A DNA stretch of 64,000 bases from Diadophis punctatus similis (GCA_023053685.1 JALIGW010000013.1:12178001-12242000), one strand, 5' to 3'. Shown: positions 1 to 12,199, numbered from the stretch's first letter. A program made the numbers and translations. Notes: a model not told the origin generated them from the sequence alone.

Positions 1-1058
1 AATATGTTTTAAAGGTCCATTTTCTAAAATTTACTATAGCTCAACAACAGGCACGAAACCATAATTGAAGTATTAATGATAAAAATATACTTTTAAATCC
101 ATCAGACAATTAAATCATCTTTCAGAACCATGAAAACGCTCATTTTATAACCAGGGCAAAGTAACACGCAATTAATGTACTTCAAAAACACTATTTTTAT
201 ATTTAAAAAATACAAAAAGCAAGAGCATTTTATAAGAATCCTATTAAAAAAAGATCTTGGAAAGGGTGAAGGAAACCAAGGTCAGAACATAATTGCATAA
301 TTATTTTATTGATTCAGTTTACCCATTCAAGGTTCTTTGAGTTCTGTTATTATATCTAGTACAAAAAGAATTGCAGGAGAAATGAGAAATCATAGTACAA
401 TCTAACTGATGAACAAATGCCAAGGCCTTCCAACCAACAGATAACAGGGGTGATTTTCTGCTGAGGAAATTAAGAGCCTGTTTACAAAAGCAATCAAAGT
501 CCCAGAGGAAAACCCACATTTTCATTTGCCCCAATATAATGAGTCCCCTCTTTTCTTCCCAAAAACACTATATGACAAGCTTTTTGTAAGGGTCATATTC
601 ACCAGGATATTCATATTTGCTATAGTAGAATGTTCTTGGGGTTTCCACCCATAGGATTTCTATATCAGATGGAAGTTTATTTTACTAATTAAAGTTCCAA
701 GTTTATAATGGATGTTGTGCATTTATCCTAGTACATAACCAAATTAAAATCAAATGCTGACTGTTAATGGACATCCTCCATATATATTTTACTTTAACTG
801 AGAGAATTTCTCAACCAACATGGCTGCTTTTGAAAATATGTGAAGTTATTAAATTTATAATTTATAATCTATTTCAACGAACATTAAGAAATATTAGATT
901 TTTAAAAATCAACTATTCATGCTAGATCTCTGATTAAAATGGGACATGATTCCTTGGATCCTGGTCATTTTATCTTAATACAAAGATATGTGTAAGGTTT
1001 TTTTTACAAACCATGCAGGACTAATTTAAAAATAATTTATTGGTTTATGGGATATAGA
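1..1058. other. Intron 11 (3' part), no recognisable feature
   Basis: A+T-rich intronic DNA. I searched both strands for TUBGCP3 exon 12 (expected to begin FFV and carry a WHDKYTLRKSM-like motif) and did not find it, so the next exon lies before position 1. No repeat end or gene is recognised. Confidence 0.6.
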
Positions 1059-2290
1059 CATTGGACCTCCAGAACAGAACAGAACAGAACAGCTTTATTT
1101 GGCCAAGTATGATTAGAAACACAAGGAATTTGTCTCCAGTGCAGAAGCTCTCAGTGTACATGCAAAGCAACAGAGTAGTAATAATCATAATACCAGTAAG
1201 AGGAGGTAATGAAGAAGATAAGAAGGATGATAATAATACTATAGCCATACAACATGGATAAATATATTTAGACATAAGAAAGGATTGTGAGAATTTGGTG
1301 TTCAGCAGAATGATGTCATGAGGGGGGAAAACTGTCCCTGTGTCTAGTTGTTTTGGCATGCAATGCCCTATAGCGGCATCTGGAGCGGTGGAGTTGAAAC
1401 AGTTTATGTCCAGGATGTGAGAAGTCTGTAGTTATTTTCTCAGCCTCCTTCTGACCGGTGCAATATGCAGGTGGGAGGCAGGCTGGTTGCAATTGGTTTT
1501 TTTTTCTAACTAACTATCCATTAGAGTCTATACCTGTCCTGTTTGGTTGCTGTACCAAACCAGACAGTTATAGAAATACAAATGATAGACTCAGTAATTC
1601 CTCTGTAGAACTGTATCAACAGCTCCTGGGAGAATCTGAACTTCCTGAGTTGACACAGGAAGAACATTCTTTGTTGTGCCTTTTTAATGATGGTTCTAAT
1701 GTTAGGTGTCCATTTCAAATCCTGGGAGATTATAGAACCCCAAAACTTGAAGGATTCTACTGCTGATATTGTGCTGTCTAATATATTAAGAGACGATAGA
1801 ATAGAAGGGCTCCTCTTAAATTTCACTCATCTCTACAGTTTTAAGCATGTTCAGCTCCTGATTGTTCCGGCTGCACCACACAGCCAGTTGTTCAATCCCC
1901 CATCTATATGCAGACCTCTCACCGTCTTGAATGAGACCAATGACTGCATCATCTGCAAACTTCAGTATTTTAATAGAGGGATCCCTACAGATGAATTCAT
2001 GAGTATAGAAAGAGAAGAGCAATGCAGAGAGCACACAACCCTGAGAGACGCCTGTGCTAATTGCCAGAGTATTAGATGTGATGTTTCCTAGCTTCACTTG
2101 TTGCTTCCTATCCAGCAAAAAGCTAATAACCCACCTACAAGTATGGACAGGCACAGCTAACTGACTCAGTTTACAGTGACAAATTTCTGGAATGATGGTA
2201 TTGAATGCCAAGCTGAAATCTACAAAACGGCCCCGTGGATAGGTCCCTGGGGATTCAAAATGTTGAAAGAGGTAATGCAGTGCCATATTG
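1059..2290 (-). mobile_element. CR1/L3-type LINE (Snake1-like), 5'-truncated
   Basis: Minus-strand translations match the C-terminal reverse transcriptase of a CR1-group LINE: FVDFSLAFNTIIPE, DRKQQVKLG, ISTGVSQGCVLS, the catalytic-type FADDAVIGLI, then WCSRNNQELN, ISQDLKW and KKAQQRMFFLCQLRKF. The frame is broken near 1816-1826, so the copy is dead. The 3' end lies at the low coordinate: a GGCCAAATAAAG-like terminus followed by a short (TTCTG)n tail (CAGAA on plus, 1073-1091). The same 3' UTR occurs at 17316, 48343 and 50617. Confidence 0.85.
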
Positions 2291-2429
2291 AGTTATTTAA
2301 AAATTAAGCTATTAATTAAATTATATATTAAGCTCATGTTTAAATTTTAATAACATAATAATTTAATAAGTTTAAATTGAATATGAAGTTTATTATTAAG
2401 TAAATATTAAGTTATTTAAAAATAACTTA

Positions 2430-3176
2430 CTGTATTTTTCAGAGTATAAGACGCACTCCCCCCCCAAAAGAGGGTGAAAATTTGGGTGCGTCTTATAAAC
2501 CGAATGTAGCCCCGCCCACCCCCACCCTTTGGCCTCTGCCTCACACCAATTACTTCCTTGCAGCTAACAGCAAACTGCAAACAGCCTGTTTCAGCTTCAG
2601 CACAGCCTGATTAGCACAAGCAGTTGATTTGTCTGTTGGATCGGCCTCCCGACCCTCAGCTGTTTTAGGCTGCTGCCTATTGCTGCGCGGGCCTCCAGCA
2701 AGCAGGCAAATTGCTGGGAGGCAGATTTTTTTCCCCTTGTGCTAATTAAGCTGTGCTGAAAACAAAACTAAAGCAGACTGTTTGCTGTGCTGGGAGGCGG
2801 AGGCAGAGGCAGAGTTAGTGTGAGTGTTTTATGAGTCTTATTTTCTTCTTTGTGTCCTTTTGTTGTAAAATTTCTGTCTAGAATCAACAATTAGCTGGAA
2901 TTTAAAAAGCATTTCACTAACTTAATTAAAATGTTACCTGAAGGGAAAAAAAGAGAGGGGGGAAAAGCTTTACATCTAACAGATTGCATGTTGAATAACT
3001 TACTGATTCTGATTACAATACCAATCTGTGCAAAGAAAAAAACTTAAAACAGTTCCAAACTGGTAAATTTTCATATTATTTCCCATATCCATGCACTAGC
3101 GTATATCTTGTTTTCATCCCCAAAAAAGGTAGGTGGATCTTATAGTCCGGAGCATCTTATACTCTGAAAAATACAG
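2430..3176. mobile_element. TA-flanked DNA transposon (CTGTATTTTTCAGAGTATAAG ends)
   Basis: Inverted ends CTGTATTTTTCAGAGTATAA (left) and TTATACTCTGAAAAATACAG (right), both flanked by TA (2428-2429, 3177-3178). The interior is non-coding and C/T rich near the left end. The ends and TA target fit a Tc1/mariner or pogo-type non-autonomous element; the superfamily is inferred from ends only. The right end lies 16-18 bases inside TUBGCP3 intron 11, next to the exon 11 donor. Confidence 0.82.
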
Positions 3177-3193
3177 TAGTTTATATAACTCAC

Positions 3194-3360
3194 TTCATGG
3201 TATGTGTCCTCCAATTCTCCATCATAAATCCAACGATAAAGAAAATTCAGGATGGGATGTGATACAAGGCCAAGAATATGTTGCACCAGGGATTTCATGT
3301 AAGGATCACCTGTTTTACTGTAGGCATGAACAGCTGATGCAAGTTCACCTCCTTTTCTTC
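3194..3360 (-). CDS. TUBGCP3: TUBGCP3 coding exon 11 (residues 387-441)
   Basis: The acceptor TTTTTCCAG is followed by GAAGAAAAGG; the donor is CATGAA|GTGAGT. It encodes [40 protein letters not shown], then [15 protein letters not shown], the GRIP1 region preceding the conserved FFV motif of exon 12, which lies outside the window. A TA-flanked transposon copy ends about 16 bases inside the following intron. Confidence 0.97.
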
Positions 3361-3729
3361 CTGGAAAAATACAGTGTATAAGGTTTGATTGATGGAGAAT
3401 CTATAAGAATAATGCATTATAATCTGGGATACCTTTAATACTTCTGTACTAAGCAAATAGCTAGGAATGAAATTCTGACCTGACACCATAGGCTAGAGGA
3501 TGAAGCCACTGTTTCTCTACCTTTACCTCCTGGTGCTATTAGCTTCTCTTATGTAGCTGATTGGAATTTGGCAGAAGGCATCCAATGCAGCACAACCAGG
3601 TAAGAATCTTTTCTGAAGCCATTTAAGCAATTGATTGCCCTCTGCAAAGATGAGGGCAAATTTCCTTCTTAAACCCTCTGCATTATAAATCCAGCCTGCT
3701 TCCCCCCCCCCCCCCACCATTTTCACAAC

Positions 3730-4600
3730 CTAATGGCCTGCTCTATGTAACTCACACAATTATTGATATAATTATTGCTGGGAAATTCCAGTTCCCGATG
3801 TACTTTCCACACAGTTATTCTCTCCATCAGCCACACCCTTTCATTCCATGCACATGGAAAGATCAAGAATATCCGGAGCAGCAGGAAAAGGAAGAATATC
3901 CCACTCTGACCCGTCTCATATTGAGAGTGGCAGGCATGAGCACACCCACCCCCCTCAATTTTCATAGCAGAATATTCCTCTTCAACCGAAGATGATGGGG
4001 CAGCTGCATTTTCAGAATTCTCCCTGTCACCTTCTGCAGTCTCCTGCAATCCAGGGGAAGGTGAATCATGGAGACAATCAAGGTGTCTCTGCAACTCAAT
4101 CGCTGAACAAGTAAAGATGCCTTGACAGAAATATGAAGAAGCTTTACTAAGGCAAAAGGGGCTGAAACAAGGTAACATGAGCTACGGTGGCGCAGTGATT
4201 CGAGTGCAGTACTGCAGGCTACTTCTGCTGACTGCCGGCTGGCTCCAATTTGGCAGTTCAAATCTCACCAGGCTCAAGGTTGACTCAGCCTTCCATCCTT
4301 CTGAGGTGGGTAAAATGAGGACCTAAATTGTTGGGGGCAATAAGCTGACTCTATAAACTGCTTAGAGAAGGCTATAAAGCACTATAAAGCGGTATATAAG
4401 TCTACGTGCCATTGCTATTTGGAAGTGGTTCAGGCAGAGCCCTCCCTGGTTCAATGGAATATAAGAAAGGGAGGAGACACAACACAATCAGATTTGCAAG
4501 ATTTTGTTATTTTTGCCGATCTCAATAAAAATAGTTTTAGCCTTCCTGTGGGGTAGATTTCTTGGTTTCCCAAACTAGCGGGGACAAGAGTCATCAATAC
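3730..4600 (+). mobile_element. Possible LTR-type repeat interrupted by a SINE
   Basis: Outside the SINE at 4191-4420, the stretch has LTR-like features on the plus strand: a TATA-like aatataagaa (about 4459) followed about 65 bases later by an AATAAA signal (caataaaaatag, about 4525). No clean TG/CA ends or target duplication were found. The minus frame across 3723-4178 is open for 151 codons but matches nothing I know. The assignment is weak. Confidence 0.3.
4191..4420 (+). mobile_element. tRNA-derived squamate SINE
   Basis: The 5' part has a pol III A-box-like tggcgcagtgattcg and a B-box-like gttcaaatctca about 55 bases on, followed by the family body (ggttgactcagccttccatc, gaggtgggtaaaatgagga, ttgttgggggcaataagctg) and an end rich in gctatt. 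The body resembles the 3' end shared by Sauria-type SINEs and RTE/BovB LINEs; the exact family name is uncertain. The same family occurs at 39616, 46242, 51154 and 61293. Confidence 0.82.
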
Positions 4601-4756
4601 CAGGTATTCCTCATCTCCAGAATTGGAGTCTTTAGCAGAAGGCTTTTCATGTGGCCAGTTATTGTTTCACTGGAAACAGTAAAAGACAAGGTGTAATGGT
4701 TGTCAGACAGGTACCTATACAAGTGACTGTTACCTAAGCAAGTCAAACCTATAGAA

Positions 4757-5167
4757 CAGTGATGGCGAACCTTTTTTTCCTCAGGTGCCGAAATAGTGCG
4801 CAAGCGCGCTATCGCACTCACGTGCGTGCCCACACCCATAATTCAAAGCCCCCCACTTGCCCCACCCCCTGCGCATGTGCACGACCTCCCCACTCCCCCG
4901 TTTCCCAACTTCCAGTGGGCCAGGTAGGCCCATTTTTCAGCCTCCCCAGGCTCCAGAGGCTTTCTTGAGCTTGGAAAGTGCAAAAATGCCACCCCGGAGG
5001 CCTTCCGGAGGCTGAAATCACCCTCCCAGAGCTTCTGCGCAAGCCAAAAATCAGCTGGTGGGCACACACATGCGCGCTGGAGCTGAGCTAGGGTAATGGC
5101 TTGCGTGCCAGCAGATATGGCTCCGCGTGCCACCTGTGGCACTCGTGCCATAGGTTCGCCATCACTG
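4757..5167. mobile_element. Non-autonomous hAT (CAGTGATGGCGAACC family), copy A
   Basis: Ends CAGTGATGGCGAACCT and AGGTTCGCCATCACTG are inverted repeats, flanked by a perfect 8-bp duplication ctatagaa (4749-4756, 5168-5175), the hallmark of hAT insertion. The interior is CpG rich with no gene. Related copies are at 14181 and 27777, and the same end occurs beside a transposase remnant at 61292. Confidence 0.93.
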
Positions 5168-5279
5168 CTATAGAACATCCACATACAAACACGCTGGTAT
5201 TTAAGAAGTTTAGTCTCCTTGCAATTATGCCTGTGGGCTCGAAGAAAAAGGATCGGCATGAGTGATTCAATTTTTTAAA

Positions 5280-5710
5280 TTGAAAGACTAAGAGAATTAG
5301 TGAAAGATATAGCCTGGAGGACAGAAGGGAAAGGGGGACATTATTGAAACTTTGAAATACATTAAGAGTGTGAATAAGGTTCTAGAAGCAGTATTTTGAA
5401 TGCTAAGCAAAAATCAAGAAAACGCGGGCACAACTTCAAACTGACAGGAGGAAAATTCAAAAGTAATGTTAGAAAGTATTATTTCTCAGAAAGTGTAGTG
5501 GAAGCTTGGAACCAGCTTCCTGTGAGGTAGTGGGTCAAACATCCGTAACTGAGTTTAAACATGCTTTGGATAAACACATATCCAACAAAATTTTTTAAAA
5601 AATTAAAAAATTTAAAAAAAGTTTGAAGGGGGAAAAGTTCAACGGACCACTAGGTCTTTTTCTGCCCTCTGTTTTCTGTGTTTGTTTCTATACAAGGGAC
5701 ATAAGATGTT
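5280..5710 (+). mobile_element. Old CR1-type LINE 3' end
   Basis: Plus-strand translation with frameshifts gives the CR1 C-terminal pattern (NFKLTGGKFKSNV, YYFSESVVEAWNQLP, then a VK-like helix). It is followed by the typical 3' UTR ending accactaggtctttttctgc. Heavily decayed. Confidence 0.7.
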
Positions 5711-5719
5711 CAGTATGTG

Positions 5720-6052
5720 ACTGTCTGGATCAGACTGCTTTTGGGAAGTGTCAAGAGTGGATTCTTGGGAAGGAATGATCACTGAAGAAAAGGGAAAGTA
5801 TAGTGAATGATGATAGCATAAAATACATTTTGCTCTATTTCCCGTTATTTATTTCACGCCCTTCATCTTGATTACTATTCCTTACTCCCTTTCTGCCTTC
5901 CACACAATGTTGCTTACCCCAAAAGCAATACTGTGAGGTGTATGTATGTAATACTGTAGTCCTGACAAATCATCTAATTGGAAGCTTCTGGGATATCAGT
6001 ATTATTTTAACATTCATTTTTATTTTATGTGCAACTGGAAGTATTGTATTAC
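5720..6052. other. Intron 10 remainder, nothing recognised
   Basis: A+T-rich intronic DNA between a CR1 relic and exon 10; no repeat end or exon seen on either strand. Confidence 0.5.
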
Positions 6053-6185
6053 CATGACAGTGATCAACCAGAGCTGCAAGAGTTTTCAATCTTATTTTAG
6101 GATCATACGTCCAGACTAGCAGACGGCGAAGGGTTAAACTGCTTTCAATCCCCAAATTGACACCTTGATCATCTTCTACTTGCAA
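6053..6185 (-). CDS. TUBGCP3: TUBGCP3 coding exon 10 (residues 342-385)
   Basis: The acceptor TTCCCCAG is followed by TTGCAAG; the donor is CATG|GTAATA. It encodes [40 protein letters not shown] and DHCH, almost identical to human. It is the most conserved part of GRIP1 in this window. Codon 386 (Gly) is split. Confidence 0.97.
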
Positions 6186-6983
6186 CTGGGGAAAAAAACA
6201 ATCAAGAGATTAAAAAGAAGTTTTATACCAACATTCTATGCATACCAACTCTGAAATATATTGCACTGAATTTAAATGGGACTTAATCCCTTAGCAAGAT
6301 AAAATTACTTCCTCAATCAACAATGAACATCTCTTGTTTATTTTAATCTGAGTTTTTAATCGCAATTTGACCCATGCATTTATATATTCTTGATTGTTCA
6401 CTGTCTGACTGGAAGTGTGTGTGTGCGTGGAATAACACATTAGAGAATCATCAAAACTGGCATTTATGAAAATATGTAAAAGAAAACCTATGATTATTAA
6501 ATAAGTCAGAAAGCACATACACGGGAAATTTAGATAATAAGAAATAAAATTTTAAATCCCAAATGTTACAATGATTTGCTATAAAATAGTTGCTCAACGT
6601 TTCTGTAATAGCAACATTTTTAATTTAATTCTATACACATTTCATGTTATATAAATACAAGAAAGATTATAAAGTGGAATTATTAGTTTAATAGCTCAGA
6701 AATAATATTCTAACAGAACTGACCATGCACAACGAAGTGACCAATATGTGATGCAACAGAAATGGATGGTGGGAAATTAGCAGAATTATAATATTTTGTT
6801 TTCTTGTCATACTTAGGCAACACAGTTTAACAACTATTTATAAAACTATAATAGAGGCTATAGCTCTCCAGAGATCATTGCACTACAACTGCTGGGAACT
6901 GAAGCCTCAATTCCTCTTAGCATGCAACAACCCATTCCTGAAGTACAGATGTACAATTGTGAAATTGTGTGGACTTTATTTAC
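6186..6983. other. Intron 9, nothing recognised
   Basis: Intron 9 (798 bp) is plain A+T-rich sequence with a short (GT) run near 6417. No transposon end, exon or RNA gene is seen. Confidence 0.55.
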
Positions 6984-7052
6984 CTGTGAGTGTAAAACAG
7001 ACAATAATCTGTAGTATTCTTTAAGTTCTTGGTTTAAGGCAGCACAAAAACT
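6984..7052 (-). CDS. TUBGCP3: TUBGCP3 coding exon 9 (residues 319-341)
   Basis: The 69-bp exon is in phase 0 at both ends. The acceptor TCCTTTAG is followed by AGTTTTTG; the donor is CACAG|GTAAAT. It encodes [20 protein letters not shown] then HSQ, matching the GRIP1 helix of human GCP3 with only conservative changes. Confidence 0.95.
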
Positions 7053-8850
7053 CTAAAGGACAAAAGGAATCAAAACAATTGTTATACTTCAATTACATTA
7101 CAGAGTGGTCTGAAGGATTATATTCTGTTGACTCAAAATACATTGGAGGAAGTAAAGTACCTTGATTTATTTCTGTAAGATTTCACACTTGTATGTTGAA
7201 GGAAATGGCACTGTTCAATTCTAAATGGCTTTCAATGCAACCTGGACAGAAGGAGTACAATAACCAGCCTAGGTGATCTTTTCAGTTGGGATGGAAGGAA
7301 TTAACTGTCTCCAAGAAGCTGGTAATTTCATTGGTTGGGTTGGGTTTGTGCAACATATGTTGGGGGTGTTAGGTAGGCCACTCTAATGGAAAACTGACCT
7401 CCAATTTGGGACTGAGCTTCTGGCTTACCAACCTCATCCTAAGGAACAGGTAGCTAGATTGCTGGTGCCATTGACCTTAAAAGTGCTGACGGCGAGTTGC
7501 AGATCTATTTGCAATAAATCCGTCGTCATCTATGATTTAATAATGAATGAGGCGATGGTGAAATGTTGCCATGTTAGTTATCAGGTTCTTCAGAATCAGC
7601 CAATCACATGACCATTGTGTTCAGACTGGCTCTGATAGTGATAGAAAACTTGACTATGACCAAGCAACTGTTAGGAATATTGTGGTGTGAGGGCCCATAT
7701 GATGCTGTTGAATGGGAACTTTCAATGGTTTGGATTATAACAATGATATTATATTGTACAATGTCATTTTCAGCTATTGGGGAGATGCTGCTGACCCCCT
7801 TTCTCAGGGCCTAGAGGCTGACAGAGTCTGGATGGGAGAAAATAGACTGAAGTAGATTTCTGGCAATGTAGAGGAAGGAAGATGATTTTTTTTAAAGTGC
7901 ATTTTTATGTGATCCACCAAGAGTAGCTTTTGATTGCAGTAGCCACAAATATGTTAAAAAAACAAACAAACCACCTCAAAGCTATTGAATGGGGTACAAG
8001 TTGTAATGTAATAACTGAGTAACAAAATGTTTATACACAATGTTCTTAATAAAACAGTGTAATGATCCACTGAATTCGTTCAGGGATTATGAATACTGAA
8101 ATGAACCTTTTAAAAAGTTAAGAGACTGTCTGTCCCTAGAAGGTACCCACAGCCCTTATTGAGAAACATCAGACAAGCATAAATAGCAAGTGATCTGCAT
8201 AAAAGAAAAGGAGAAGATAAAACAGCAAATTGATTTTAAAAAATCAATTTACCAAACATTAAAATCTGGTTAATAAGGAGTTTGCAGTAGTGAACTGAAG
8301 GAAAAACTTTAAACTCATTAAATTTTCACCTTGTAATTTTTTATAAAACAGATAACAGGAAAAAAAATACCGCAATTTAAATATTTGATCTAAATGTAAA
8401 GTTGTAGTCTTTAGAAGATTGGAAGATGGAGAGGTGGAGGTAGAGAGAAACGGCAGTCCATGCACTACAACAAAGTGGAAACAAAGTGCACAAATCATTC
8501 TCCTTGACATTTCTCCTTTCCTCATCTCTGCTGTATTGCCAGAAAGATCTAGCAGCACATCCAACTTCACACGTTACCATAGAAGGAAAGGAAAGGAAAG
8601 CTGCCTTAGGAAATCACTTGAATTTCATTTTTCTACATACCTAAGTAAAATACAAACCAATATCACTTTTTCTATTCCATTCTGCCCAAAACATGTACGA
8701 ATGATCCATAAGATTAAATTACAGTTAAGATTTAATTGGGTAAAGGGAACAATCCATGGTTATGTAGAAAAGGCCCTTGGTAAATCAATGAGATTGTGAG
8801 ATTTGAACATAAACAATAGTTCACTTATTTGTTTTTCTTTTTGGGGCGGG
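7053..8850. other. Intron 8, first part, nothing recognised
   Basis: No recognisable repeat family or exon. Short frames here (for example 8419-8799 plus) show no conserved motif and are probably chance. Confidence 0.5.
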
Positions 8851-9075
8851 GAGGACAGACACTGGAAGTGAAGACCGTGGGACATTGCAACTATCGTAAT
8901 TGTAAGCCAATTGCCAAGCATTCAAATTGTGATCACAAGACCCTGGGGATGTTATGACAGTTGCAACAAGTATCCCTTTTAATTCTCCCTTGTTTAGTGC
9001 CCATAACTTGAAACAACTGTAACTTCAAATAGCTGGTGAACGAGTGGTCAGTCAATGAGGATTAAACTTTACTGT
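8850..9075. mobile_element. Fragment of CAGGTAGTCCTCGACTTA-family DNA transposon
   Basis: Internal phrases of the family are present in degraded form (gggacattgcaactatcgta, gccaattgccaagcattc, tgtgatcacaagaccctgg, gggatgttatgacagttgc). Ends are missing. The fuller copies are at 38413, 44931 and 46752. Confidence 0.55.
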
Positions 9076-9762
9076 CCTTTTAAGGTGCACCTTCACTTAT
9101 AAAAGGCAGAAAATTATGTTAACAAGAAAGGAGCAATTTATTGCTTTATGGTCTAAATCAGCCTTCCCCATTCTGGTTTTTGCTAAGAATTTTGGGATGA
9201 AACTACTCCTTTAAAGGGGAAAGCCTGAGTTAAATCAATATGTCAGATTTTAAGAGAAATGATAATATAGAGACGGACACATGTATTTGCCAAAAGATAG
9301 TAATGACACTACTAATGCTATTAAGACTGATTATTGATAAAGTATTCAAGTTAGGAAAAGAATAACTTCACAAATCTAACCAGTGGGAGGGAAACTGCAA
9401 AGATAAAGAGTAGACATTTTTAATGTGCCGTGTCATCTCTACCGAAAGAACTCAAATTGCCAACTGTTAAAATAAATATTTTTAATTAGCTTCTGTAATC
9501 TGCTGTAATCAGACATATTAGACGATGGTTTCCACCATTACCACTTAGTGGGTCACCCAGAAACCACCAGGGAAAATTGATCTGGAACATTCTTCTTTGA
9601 AGCAGGGCCTTTTCAACCGAACTGGAGTTGTGTGTTCAAGTGTTGGTCCTGCAATAAGAGCCAGCTGCCTGAAGAGTCTCCCAAATATAATAGGGTGCTT
9701 TCTTCTCTTGCAGGCGGGACACAGAAGGAATCGATCTTTTTACAACTCTCCTTCTACTAGGT

Positions 9763-10053
9763 CAGCGGTTCCCAACCTCGGGGTCGGGACCCCTTTGGGG
9801 GTCGAACGACCATTTCCCAGGGGTCGCCCCGGCATCCTCAGCTCCCCCCCCACTGCCACAAGCCTGGCCATATCGTGCCCCCAATGTGCCCCACCCCGCT
9901 GCCATTTGGGTTCTTTTACCGTCTGCGCATGCGTAGCACGCTTTGCACATATGCAGCGGGTAAAAGAACCCAAATGGCGGTGGTGGGATGGGTCACGGTG
10001 GGGGCACGGGGGCGGGGCACGGGTCGCGGCATTAGGAAGGTTGAGAACCACTG
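9763..10053. mobile_element. SPIN-like non-autonomous hAT, short form, TSD tactaggt
   Basis: Left end CAGCGGTTCCCAACCTCGGG and right end AGGTTGAGAACCACTG are hAT terminal repeats of the SPIN type (the gggtcg...ccaggggtcgcc and ggtcgcggcattaggaagg motifs adjoin the ends). A perfect 8-bp duplication tactaggt flanks it (9755-9762, 10054-10061). The interior is replaced by GC-rich DNA holding a perfect 19-bp inverted pair (9902-9920 and 9959-9977) around a 38-base loop. Confidence 0.88.
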
Positions 10054-10355
10054 TACTAGGTGGTCCTGATTACTAAACTAGATATCAGAAATACCATAGC
10101 TCAATCCACAGATACTTCACCACTACCCGTGTGCTGAAGGGATGTGCCAATTCAGTATCTTTGGTTCCCTCCCTGAGAGTATTCATGGAGGGATCATGTA
10201 TCCAAACAAACCATCTTTGACTCCTCCTGCCCCCCCCCCGGATTTTTCTAATTGACAGTTTTTCTAGTTGACAGTTTTTATAAGTAAGTAACCAGTGACA
10301 GGGTTTGTCGTCTCCCAGCAGAAATCATCAAAGAATTCTCATGTTACTCACATAC

Positions 10356-10481
10356 CTGACCCACCAGTCCAAATGCACGGTCCATGCTTCTCTGGTCGGT
10401 ATATTTTCTTATTTTATTATGCAGCCATCCTAACTCAGCGAGCCGGCTTGTGGTGTCTCTGAGAGACTTACAAAGATTTGC
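10356..10481 (-). CDS. TUBGCP3: TUBGCP3 coding exon 8 (residues 277-318)
   Basis: The acceptor CCCTTTAG is followed by GCAAATC; the donor is TCAG|GTATGT. It is 126 bp, phase 0 to phase 0. It encodes [40 protein letters not shown] and GQ, against human ANLSRSLRDTAVRLSELGWL. It is part of GRIP1. Confidence 0.95.
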
Positions 10482-11102
10482 CTAAAGGGTTAACGTACAA
10501 ATGCTAAGTAAACAAGTTACAAAACCTTTGTCACCAAGCACAATATGGACTACTCAATCTACATACCAGTATCTGGTTTTTTTTTTTGTTTTAATCTACC
10601 CCATCATATTATGATGTTTATAGCAATTCACATTTAGTGTATTTACAATGACTTGCAATTGGGCAGATTACTTGAAGAACTTGTTCCTGTATAAACCTAT
10701 ACAGTATGGGGTTAAGATTGATTACTGGAAACTTTTCCACAAGGTCAGCCAACTGTGGAAATTTGGCGGACAGCAACTAAAAATAGGCCATTTCTATCTT
10801 TGCCTCTATATTTGGATGCCGTATTTTTATTCCAAGGTCAGGTAATATTACTTCTGAGATTGAATTTTGTTGCTCTTTTAAAAATATCTGTATATTTAAT
10901 GCATGTCTGATATTTAACTATTGTTTTATGGTCTTTTTGTTTTATTATTAACCACCTTGGATATCAACAATGTAAGAATTTGACACAGAATGCTTTTTTT
11001 AAAAAAATGGTAAAATGAATAATGCATTACAATCTATGCACACAGGCATATTCAAGTTTGATCTCCCCCATCTACACTATGTCTAATAAGTTAACACAGT
11101 AC
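10482..11102. other. Intron 7, nothing recognised
   Basis: Intron 7 (621 bp). A possible old LINE 3' tail (aaccaccttggatatcaaca, near 10950) is the only hint; otherwise blank. Confidence 0.45.
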
Positions 11103-11221
11103 CTTTGTATCTACTTTGTAACAGTTTTCTGAATTAAACATCTTAATGATTTTGCCATCTATTCCCTGGAAAACATATAAAATGTCTCTCACAAGATATG
11201 CCTCAGTTATTTCAACAGATC
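11103..11221 (-). CDS. TUBGCP3: TUBGCP3 coding exon 7 (residues 238-276)
   Basis: The acceptor TTTTTACAG is followed by GATCTG; the donor is CAAAG|GTACTG. The frame gives [36 protein letters not shown] and DTK. This is the start of the GRIP1 domain (human has [20 protein letters not shown]). It has no upstream Met in its own frame, so only splice logic reveals it. The 119 bp begin with two bases of codon 237 and end in phase 0. Confidence 0.95.
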
Positions 11222-12199
11222 CTGTAAAAACAAAAAGAGATCAAGAGAGTTCAAAGATTTGTTTAAATATATTTGTTCATTTTTCTTTCATAACAAAACA
11301 GTATGTTAGCGTCCACAGACTAATTTCAGTTTGAATATACTATGGTGCTATCACTATTTTAATAATCTTTGACATATATTAAATTGTAAAAACGCTAAAT
11401 TCCAATATACATGAACATATATCTGTTACGAAATAAATTAAATTCAGAAAACACTAAGCTTCTGGTGTTTCTTAAATATCTCCACCACTTCTTCCTTTAT
11501 CCACCCATCTCAAATTTAATTCTGGAAAACTGTACTCAGTAAATCGTCATATTCTTTAACAAAAATATAGATCATTACTGAATGTTTCAAATTCCAAATA
11601 TCTACAGCATAGATTTAAAAATTAAAGAACACTAAGGCTTGTATTTTCCCCTATAATCCACAACACACTTAGTATTTGTAATATTCATAAAATCCATCTG
11701 CTGTCTTTATAAATATTCTTTAACTGGGAATATGAATGTTTTCAGAAGCAGTTACAAAAAATAATGGCAGGGTGTATCCGTTTCTTCCATTACATTTGCA
11801 AGCTAGAATGAATAATATTTATTTTTTTTACTGACATAGTATAAACAAAAAATTAAGGCAATGGTGTGACTTTTTTTGTATGTCATATTTGTATGACACT
11901 GCTCCAATGCTTTATCCACACCACAAAATCCAGGGCATCAAATGGAAATACTGTCTAAAGAATAAAGCAATTCTATTATACTTTTGAACCATAAAGTCAG
12001 CAAGAGAAGGCAACAAAATAATAAGTCCAAAACAGTTTCTCCTGAAAGTTGCTAAGCATATAAAGCACTCTATAAAGTTATTTACATCAAGCATTGAACA
12101 ACTAACTTCCCCTCAAAATGTTTTTTTTAATTGACTGGGTTAACGTAAGAATGACATGATTTATTAAATGATTTATTTCAGAGACTTTTAACATTTGCT
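11222..12199. other. Intron 6, first stretch, nothing recognised
   Basis: A+T-rich intronic sequence downstream of the (CATT) repeat. No exon or repeat end is seen on either strand. Confidence 0.5.

Noticed and set aside
1..3193. TUBGCP3 exon 12
   Set aside because: Searched the minus strand for the expected FFVASDPT / WHDKYTLRKSM motifs; not present, so it must lie outside the window.
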